A program made the position numbers and the translations under genes. A stretch of 64,000 nucleotides of DNA. Origin: Haberlea rhodopensis (lineage: Eukaryota; Streptophyta; Magnoliopsida; Lamiales; Gesneriaceae). Location: the NCBI GenBank assembly GCA_907163345.1, contig CAJQUN010000022.1, forward strand, positions 1,798,001 to 1,862,000, read 5' to 3'. Below, in pieces: positions 58,301 through 64,000 of the stretch (position 1 is its first letter; every line of letters starts with the position of its first letter). The notes beneath the pieces were generated by a model. It ran no database searches. It saw only the letters and a program-made list of their open reading frames with translations, and was not told the origin of the DNA.

Positions 58301-61300
58301 CACACCAAAAGTCATGGAAATGGTTGGGGGATCAAGCTCAACATTAGGCAAAGCAGTCATGACCTACCAGAAATTAAGAGCGTCAATTTAAATTCTGTAA
58401 AAATGTTGGCAGTGTAGTCTTTACTAGTTGCACTAGGAGGACATTATCCTCACATGTACAATTTATCACAAAATGAATATCGGTTCTTCAAAAAGGGGTA
58501 AATGGGAAAGTTGCTATGCCAAAAAAGAATTGGGTGAAAATCAATGCTTAAAAATTCAAAACAAGCTAATGCAAAGAGGTCTATGTACCTCAACATTTGC
58601 AATTGTATGCCCTATAGCCGGACTATTTAACCCAGCCACAGACACTATATCACCAGCACCAGCACTATCAATTGAAATAGTGCTGGTGCCCTTCTTTTTC
58701 ATCAGTTTCACAACCTGAAATATCAAAAAAAATCTTGATACGCAGAACCACTGACAATAATTAAGGTTATCAATAATTATTAATTAATTATTAGTTCGCA
58801 ACAGCCAGAGCCGAAGAAGTCTATCAATAACTTCTTTTTCTCCAAAGTAACATTCTTAATAGAGGCCATTTCCCAGATATCAATCAATAATATCGATACT
58901 AAAGAGAACTGTTACATAAATAATTAATCCTTCATTTAGCATATACTGCATAAAAATAATCATTTAATAATAAGAGGTATATGAAATTTAAAAGCTGGAC
59001 ATTCTTCCACTATGCTAACATTTTGTCTTGTTCAAATTTTCGTCCTTTTCTAAAGGTTACTTTTGTTAACTTCAAAAGTTATTTTGATAACTTGTTCTGA
59101 TTTCTCAAGATAAAGTGCTGGTTGGACATCTTTCAAGGTTCAGTCCCTTGACCTGACAAAGATGTCTTCAAACATAGAAGTAACATCGCCACCGTTGTTG
59201 AGGTTCATCAAGCTAGAATATTTTTACAAGGCCCGAGATAAAACTGTTTCGATGACAAGCAGCTTATAAGCTTTAAATGTGTTGGTTATCACATCAGTCT
59301 TCACGCAACGTTGTCGACAGCTCACAGACAAGTTCAATAGATCTATCTTTTCCAATACACTTTCCAATCACTACCCAAGAAAAGAGAAGTTTTGACAGAG
59401 ATTGTAATACTTGTCTCACATTAGACTGTAGGAAAAATGTTAATAGCCTCTTTAGAAAAATGCAATTGATCTTTCTAGCAACTTAGGTTAATTATTTTGT
59501 AGATCTGGTATACATACAAAATAATTTCCAGCGATGTCAATTAAATAAAGTCGTACTCTCATATGTCTACAGGTTCAGGGAGGACAAAACAGTATCACAG
59601 ACTGTCAGGAACACTGGAAGCTAGTTGCTATGTGAGATAAGATATTTTTGTGGGAGAGCCATCATTAGAACTGAGAGATAAAGTACAGGATGCGCAGGGG
59701 CCATCTCCTGAACCAATAGCCACTTCTAAATCCTCTGACGTTGCTGGATTAGAATGTTAAGTTGCAATCTGAAGGATCCGACACCAGATTGTAGCATAGG
59801 TATGAATCACATTATAAGAAATGCAATTGATTGTCTAGCAACTCGAGTTAACATTTTTGTAGATCAAGGATGAATACAAAATAATTACCAGTGGAACTCA
59901 TTCTGTAAAGTCACGTTTGCACGAGCCAATGGGCACAGAATGTGACACAAGCTTCCTAAACCTTTTAAGCATAATTTTAAAGAATCCAATGGTGGATGCT
60001 CATAACAAGGGTTAACGAAATGGATGAAGTCAGCTGTTAAACGACCTTCTCATCCCGCAAGGCCTGATATTTTGCTCAGAAGTACATAGTTACTCCAATT
60101 TAAAACTCTATTTTTCTTTACAGTTTGGACATATCTTTTAGCAAAAAGTTAAGCAAAGTAAAATTTTGGCTTGTTTTACAAGGGGTGTGTAGAATAGCAT
60201 GGGCATTGTCAAAGTCTAAACTTTGAACAATACTAAGATACCAACGTACAGCCAAAAAACACGGTTTAACGCTTTAAAAGATAATAAATCTCCACAACTA
60301 TGTTATGGTACCTAACAAGATAATCATTCGTTTTTCAAATCCAAAACATTCACCAACAATATATCATAGCATGCAGATTATCTAAATCATAACTTAGGTA
60401 ACAATCCTCGCACTCTAGTGGCAAGAAGTTAAAATAAAATTATAATTTTGGATCACTGACTTGTAGATAACTTTGTATTTGGTGTAATATAAAATTTTAA
60501 CAAGACTCAAAATATGTTCTACAAGATCCACGAAATCAGGCATATCAAAAAAGGTAAGATATTATGTAGAGATAAAGTTAGGTGCAAGGTACAAGGCAAC
60601 AAACCTTCCCTTCTTCAATTTTGGCAATCCCAGAATCTGTTTTATGGAGTCCATGTACTTTATCACCAACATGGAGAATCCCGGAGGAGATACGGCCCGT
60701 CAAAATTCGTCCAACATAATTATCTCTTTCCATCATTGACACCTGGAAGAAACTGTTAACCGTCTTCCTCAATGTTTCTCAGTAAGAGTGTAAATCCATC
60801 GTAGAAACCAATTTGCATATTCTTAAACAATAAGTAAACTAGGGTAAAGGAAGAATTTAAAATAAAGCAAGCAATCACTAGCTAGATACCAACAAGAAAA
60901 GAGAAGTTGAGAAATGTTAGAGAGAGCATTATAAGTTGTTAGAGATTTGGAATGTGAAGCCAGCAGGCCTTTGTCCACATCCATCAACACAAGGCACCTA
61001 ACCCGAGTAGCATATTCACCAAAAAATTCTGAAAATGGTTTGACAACTCTTTGGCCTAAGTTGTATGAAATTGGCACTATTTATATAATAGATCAATTGC
61101 ATTACAGCTGCCAGTCCTTTCTCCTCATTTGATTAATCAAAAGAGACATTTGTTGTTCTATCTAGTTCTGATGTCTTTCGGTGTACATTTCAGGATAACA
61201 GAGAGCATTTCCTGAAGATAAATAATTAACCCGATACCCAGTAAATTATTACTATAAACACTCAAATCAAGAACACTGTCTACATTTTCAAAACTCACAA

Positions 61301-63891
61301 GCTAATTCTGGCAAGTTATTAAACTATATGAGGAACAAACCTGTTTTCAAAACTTAAGGGCCACTTAAAAGAAAACGTAACAGCCGAAATGCAGCAATAC
61401 CACAATAAAAACTTGACAATAACACTTGGAGGTCCTTGGTACCAGTTTAGACATGTAGTCATGTATTAGATTGAAAAGTCCATTCACATAAAACACACGG
61501 CCCTACAGAGTTCAACACAATTGAATAGTTTGAACAAATAAATCTCCAGATAAAATACAAGTAAATGCTGGTCCATCACATATTTATCAATAAGAAAAGA
61601 GGAATGCCGGTCCTTCACATATTTATCAATAAGAAAGGAGGTTGACTGATTCCCATAAATTGAAATGATTCTAGTTATTATTATCTACTCTCGTACAGAC
61701 AATAACTATTGTATATTCACCACAATCAATAAATGAGATAAACCCTTGCATCCATCAGCACATGAAGGGGTGTGATGATTGCATTTGTCAAGTCTTTTTT
61801 TCAAAAAATTGTTAACATAAAAAAACTAAAAAAAATCATGTAAAGATGCAACAGCTTAATTCTAGAGAGTGCATCTTTCAGTAGAAAAGATGCTAATTAA
61901 AGACCCAAACTGACCAGCATCTGAAAGGGTGCATCGAGGCTAGCAGTTGGAGGAGGAACATGTCTTACAATTGCTTCAAGCAAGTCAGACATACTCCTGG
62001 CATCATCAGGGGGACATTTTGTATAGGTGGATGAAGCCCATCCTTCTTTTGCAGATGCATACAGTACAGGGAACTCTAATTGCGCCTCTGATTAAATCGT
62101 ACCAAGCAAATGAGAAATGCTGGTTGCACAACTATTGCTAAAAATATGCAATTAAAATCAACCAAAAAAGTACAACATGAGCAATATTGCAATCACCTGT
62201 AGCGCCAAGATTATCAAAAAGATCAAACACCAAACTTTCGACTTCATCGCACCTGTCCTCAGTCACTACACAATGTGTGAAATGCAAGTTCAAATTTTAA
62301 AAATATGAAAAATGTAAGAAATCATGTTTCATGCATGAAGAAGATGTATGCTCTAAGAATTTACAATATTGAAATTCACATAGTTGTATTATGATCACAG
62401 CTGTCATGGAGTCTTGTCCCTGGAAGATCGAGGGAAGTTTTCAAATATTGAAATTCCCATAATTGTATTATGATCACAGCTGTCATGGAATCTTGTCCCT
62501 GGAAGATCGAGGGAAGTTCTTTTTCATGAACAATTGCATGCTAATGATGTGATAGTGTGTAGATGTGGTGTATCAAATGATAATTAGGACCTTGAAGAAA
62601 CACAGAGCTCAAGAAGGCTAAGAGACTCAAATATGAAATATTTACAATGCTTAGCTACTTGTCTGGAGCCAGGCTTTCGACACAATTAAAGTGGTGGAAA
62701 TAGTAACAAATTTCAAGTTATTTCCACATAAAAGATTAAACACAATAAATATTTTCATGCAATGTCCAATACGTTACGTCAATGCCCAAGTTTCTAATAA
62801 TCAAACAATAAAGGAGTAGCATAAACAAACAAACAAACAAAATTTTGGACTGTATAAAACCTATATATAATGTTTCCAGGGAAGAGTGGCTGGTAATCTC
62901 CAATATATTAAGGTCCTCTAGACCTTCATTAAACACCTTGCATTGGGTCTTTTGGTATCAAGCAGAAAGAGGAGGGAGGAGTGGCGGCAACTCCTCCGAT
63001 TTTTTATTTATTTTTTGCAGTGGCAGCGATAGGGTTACAATACTTCTAGTTTTTTGCTTAGGGCAACACAACACTAGATATTTATTGGCTGTTCAACTAT
63101 GACCATGACAACCAGCCAACTAGAGTAGACGACAAGAAGTATGTTTATTGGCATATTGTTCAGTACCTGGTTACTGATCACAAGAAAATCAACAAAAAAT
63201 AGTTTTTCCTATTTATTTGTTTGTGTTGGTTACCTTACCAGATTCTTCTAGTTTTTTGTTTTTTTGGCGTGTTCACTGTTCATGAATAGTAATCAGACCA
63301 GCTTTTTGATGATGGAATTTTAAACAACGCATGAGACAAAAAAGGCTAAGTCAGGATTTCTGCTCTAATATCATGTGAAAAGAGTGGAACAATCATTAAT
63401 TATATGAAAGATAAAGTCAATCAGTTTATATGTATTTCTTGCTTTTAATAGGCCTACTAGAACATATAGCCAATAATATCCAGACCAATGGAGGAAATGA
63501 TATACAATCTGTAACTCAAATCGGTCTAAGAAGTGGGTAAAACCATAACTATCCAATAGTTCACAATGAGCACAATACAAATTCAATAATATCTTTCAAG
63601 TACCCCAATGAATATAAGTGTGTTTCTTGATCATCTCACCCAATTAAAGGATACATATAACTTTTTAGCACTGATGTGCTTGAAGAGAATGCCAACACCA
63701 TCAGATGTTTTATCAACCAACAAGTGAGAATAAATTGTACCTGAAGGTCGATCTACTTTATTCAGAAGAAGTATGGGACGTAGACCATATTTTAAAGCCT
63801 TTGCAAGAACAAATTTTGTCTGTGCAAGGGGACCTTCACCAGCATCAACAACTAAAACTGCTCCCTCAACCATGCCCACAACCCGCTCGAC
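40331..63891 (-). CDS. BipA/TypA-family translational GTPase, 3' 17 exons
   Basis: Exons (minus): 63891-63741, 62265-62197, 62087-61915, 60742-60605, 58714-58589, 58363-58265, 57498-57378, 57212-57149, 56170-56116, 56028-55904, 55638-55565, 42833-42784, 41734-41648, 41527-41477, 41397-41314, 40741-40691, 40414-40331. Phases agree throughout; together 533 codons plus stop with no break. GTPase motifs: NKVD (LLLNKVDRPS) and the G5 motif YASAKEGW. Then EF-G-like domain II (GRILTGRISSGILHVGDKV), domain III (GRGELQLGI) and the BipA C-terminal part (EALSHRRGEITDMGPV, DTRGTGFMHRAF, YDGMIIGEHSRDTDL, LEEAIGYVASDELIE). The family binds ribosomes and helps assembly or stress translation. The ending NKRKTMSKRPKE recalls Arabidopsis At2g31060 rather than chloroplast SVR3 (memory). 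G1-G3 and any transit peptide lie right of the window. Intron 55903-55639 has a GC donor; intron 55564-42834 is 12.7 kb because of two retroelements. Confidence 0.93.
41735..42783 (-). other. BipA gene intron, AT-rich
   Basis: Intron between the exons at 42833-42784 and 41734-41648. It is AT-rich with no recognisable element or RNA gene. Confidence 0.6.
42834..44003 (-). other. Left end of the 12.7-kb BipA intron
   Basis: Original intron sequence left of the LINE insertion. A C/T-rich run (tttcctttcc repeated) lies near 43395-43420. No gene is supported. Confidence 0.55.
44004..45214 (+). mobile_element. 5'-truncated LINE inserted in the BipA intron
   Basis: The 14-bp target-site duplication atcatgtccagctc is perfect at 43990-44003 and 45215-45228, with a poly(A) run just before the right copy. 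The element is the 3' 1.2 kb of an L1-type LINE, inserted antisense to the host gene. The presence of a clean duplication and a long open frame suggests a fairly recent insertion. Confidence 0.93.
44022..45105 (+). pseudogene. C-terminal part of LINE ORF2 (zf-RVT)
   Basis: It begins DIESFNKALIGKWG, the region after the RT domain, then has an in-frame stop, then an 831-base open frame ending at 44893. This contains TSLWKDVWVG, FSVASAYCSL, MAPTKVSILVWRIFKDRIPSKVNL and the zf-RVT motif CDRCLSLEESTVHLFFACPF. A stop at 44891-44893 interrupts the trailing KRNWKEWASIWHAVIWTLWM region. It has no RT or endonuclease, so it is dead on arrival, as expected of a 5'-truncated copy. Confidence 0.9.
45334..45978 (+). 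repeat. 5' LTR of the Tat element
   Basis: It starts tgatactccgcaatagg and ends gggagcatca. It is identical to the 3' LTR except at two positions. Confidence 0.98.
45691..45700 (+). promoter_or_regulatory. TATA box in the 5' LTR
   Basis: ctataaatag lies about two thirds of the way through the LTR, a suitable place for the U3/R boundary. Transcription would start near 45725. The same box occurs at 55231-55240 in the 3' LTR. Confidence 0.7.
45981..45998 (+). other. Primer-binding site of the Tat element
   Basis: tggcgccgtctgtgggaa lies two bases after the LTR, the form usual in Tat/Ogre elements. Confidence 0.88.
46020..51318 (+). pseudogene. Tat gag-pol polyprotein with two frameshifts
   Basis: The ATG at 46020 opens a frame of about 1250 codons to 49778. 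Gag capsid is about residues 130-270 (EYDGSADPEEHLGRFENAAL), with a CCHC-like motif at about 390 (CRFHREYGHFTNEC). Protease DTGSS is at about 559 and RT YVDD at about 933, followed by the first RNase H. A second, archaeal-type RNase H opens at about 1208 (YVDGSSSKEGSGVGVIL). A small non-triplet deletion near 49725-49731 moves the reading into 49730-50170 (SNNEAEYEAVLAGM). A one-base loss in the G run near 50130 moves it again into 50137-51318, the integrase, with HHCC finger (CDSCQRH), DD35E residues (WGIDIVGPFP, LISDNGRQF, QSNGQVEV) and a stop at 51316. Each domain looks otherwise intact. Confidence 0.95.
51411..52075. repeat. 83-bp tandem array in the Tat element, 8 units
   Basis: Units start with aataaagctttac at 51411, 51496, 51578, 51661, 51744, 51827, 51910 and 51993, a period of 83 (82-85). 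Each has actttacgagtctc and gagctcatccgacctc. Degenerate copies continue to about 52220. Arrays between pol and the 3' LTR are common in Tat/Ogre elements. Confidence 0.97.
52482..54515 (-). CDS. Intact three-exon antisense gene of the Tat element (putative gypsy-type transposase domain)
   Basis: Exons on the minus strand: 54515-53651, 53565-53114 and 53021-52482. Phases fit and give 618 codons with no stop. All four junction sites are GT-AG (donors GTAGAT and GTTTAT; acceptors after ttcttcag and tatttag). Residues about 75-285 (LSHLSADYDIIIPSP, GLRFPIPDFFLQLSRYYHL, LSQFAPNAFRLLCSFVVLFR) resemble the plant 'putative gypsy type transposon' domain. The middle part is Lys/Ser-rich (AAAKKKGKTSST) and the end is a long coiled coil (about 450-560: KEQSDTFKAQLEESQKNA, EMEVFKKNWEEAEARASQ). 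Its function is unknown; such antisense ORFs are known from Tat-group elements. It is intact while gag-pol is not. The ATG at 54515 was chosen as the first ATG after the TATA box. Confidence 0.82.
54671..54680 (-). promoter_or_regulatory. TATA box of the antisense gene
   Basis: The minus strand reads ctataaatac, about 155 bases before the ATG at 54515, and nearly matches the LTR's own TATA box (ctataaatag). A GTAAGA sequence between it and the ATG (near 54591) could be a leader donor. Confidence 0.65.
54861..54870 (+). other. Polypurine tract of the Tat element
   Basis: gggggaggga lies just before the 3' LTR and is the expected plus-strand primer. Confidence 0.85.
54874..55518 (+). repeat. 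3' LTR of the Tat element
   Basis: Same 645 bp as 45334-45978 with two substitutions. It is followed by the duplicated target acctc. Confidence 0.98.
56297..56749. mobile_element. Probable Tourist-like MITE in a BipA intron
   Basis: Left terminus taatgtatcgtttgacgtg; right terminus, reverse complemented, taacgcaccatttgaagtg. Similar ends flanked by TTA/TAA fit PIF/Harbinger MITEs. The interior is AT-rich and non-coding. It lies in the intron 56171-57148. Confidence 0.5.
57499..58264 (-). other. BipA gene intron
   Basis: Intron between the exons 58363-58265 and 57498-57378. It is AT-rich with no recognised element. Confidence 0.6.
58715..60604 (-). other. BipA gene intron, 1.9 kb
   Basis: It contains only the imperfect direct repeat listed separately. 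No gene or complete mobile element was recognised. Confidence 0.6.
59450..59925. repeat. Imperfect 105-bp direct repeat spaced by about 365 bp
   Basis: aaatgcaattgatctttcta with tacaaaataatttccag at 59455-59555 recurs as aaatgcaattgattgtcta with tacaaaataattaccag at 59815-59920. It could be a relic of a small LTR-like element or a segmental duplication. Confidence 0.65.
60743..61914 (-). other. BipA gene intron
   Basis: AT-rich intron carrying the 39-bp tandem duplication at 61564. Nothing else is recognised. Confidence 0.6.
61564..61641. repeat. 39-bp tandem duplication
   Basis: aatgctggtccatcacatat at 61564 is repeated at 61603 with three or so differences. Confidence 0.85.
62266..63740 (-). 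other. BipA gene intron, 1.5 kb
   Basis: Contains the 79-bp tandem duplication at 62365 and otherwise AT-rich unremarkable DNA. Confidence 0.6.
62365..62517. repeat. 79-bp tandem duplication
   Basis: aatattgaaattcacatagt at 62365 and aatattgaaattcccataat at 62444, both continuing through gatcacagctgtcatgga and ggaagatcgagggaagtt. Few differences. Confidence 0.92.
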
Positions 63892-64000
63892 CTATGACAT
63901 AATGAGGCAAGGCATCACTTCAAGCTCCAAGTATTATTTCTATGGAATGACTGAAAAGTCCATGAAACTGGTATTCATTACTATTCAGCAAGACTAATAA

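Overview
The window is nuclear DNA from a flowering plant, almost certainly a eudicot. The evidence is intron-rich genes with GT-AG junctions, an AT-rich background, and about half of the sequence made of plant transposable elements (Ty1-copia, Ty3-gypsy of the Tat, Athila-like and chromovirus-like types, L1-type LINEs, hAT and other MITEs, and a tRNA-derived SINE). The SINE resembles ones I associate with Lamiales/asterids, but that is memory and weak. No prokaryotic operon, CRISPR array, rRNA or functional tRNA gene was seen.

Host genes. (1) 1-3281, minus: seven exons of a Raf-like MAPKKK with an N-terminal EDR1/CTR1-type domain; the kinase domain lies beyond the left edge, and a leader intron and a TATA box lie up to about 5850. 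(2) 18132-20413, plus: a 14-3-3 protein of the intron-rich (epsilon-like) type whose C-terminal tail exon is out of frame. (3) 27801-28751, minus: a single-exon trihelix transcription factor of the ASIL/SIP4 type. (4) 40331-63891, minus: the last 17 exons (533 residues) of a BipA/TypA translational GTPase; the start lies beyond the right edge. These genes have unrelated jobs (signalling, phosphoprotein binding, transcription, ribosome GTPase) and do not form a functional cluster.

Layout. 5.9-18 kb is a transposon-rich intergenic stretch: two hAT MITEs with 8-bp target-site duplications (TSDs), a SINE with a 15-bp TSD, a short copia element with both LTRs, a decayed hAT transposase, and a foldback MITE split by a degenerate copia element. 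22.4-26.5 kb is a dead L1-type LINE. 28.9-40 kb holds a TRIM-like fragment, a long foldback element, two Athila-like gypsy fragments fused in opposite orientation, a 2.5-kb LTR and three tandem arrays. 40.3-64 kb is the BipA gene. One of its introns has grown to 12.7 kb by a 1.2-kb LINE tail (14-bp TSD) and a 10.2-kb Tat-type gypsy element (5-bp TSD, LTRs differing at 2 of 645 positions).

Most notable: the young Tat element has a gag-pol broken by two frameshifts, but on its opposite strand it carries an intact three-exon gene of 618 codons with its own TATA box. It also carries an eight-unit 83-bp tandem array. I found no convincing wholly new system. The antisense gene, the GC-AG intron in the BipA gene, the head-to-head gypsy fusion and the altered 14-3-3 tail are the best leads.
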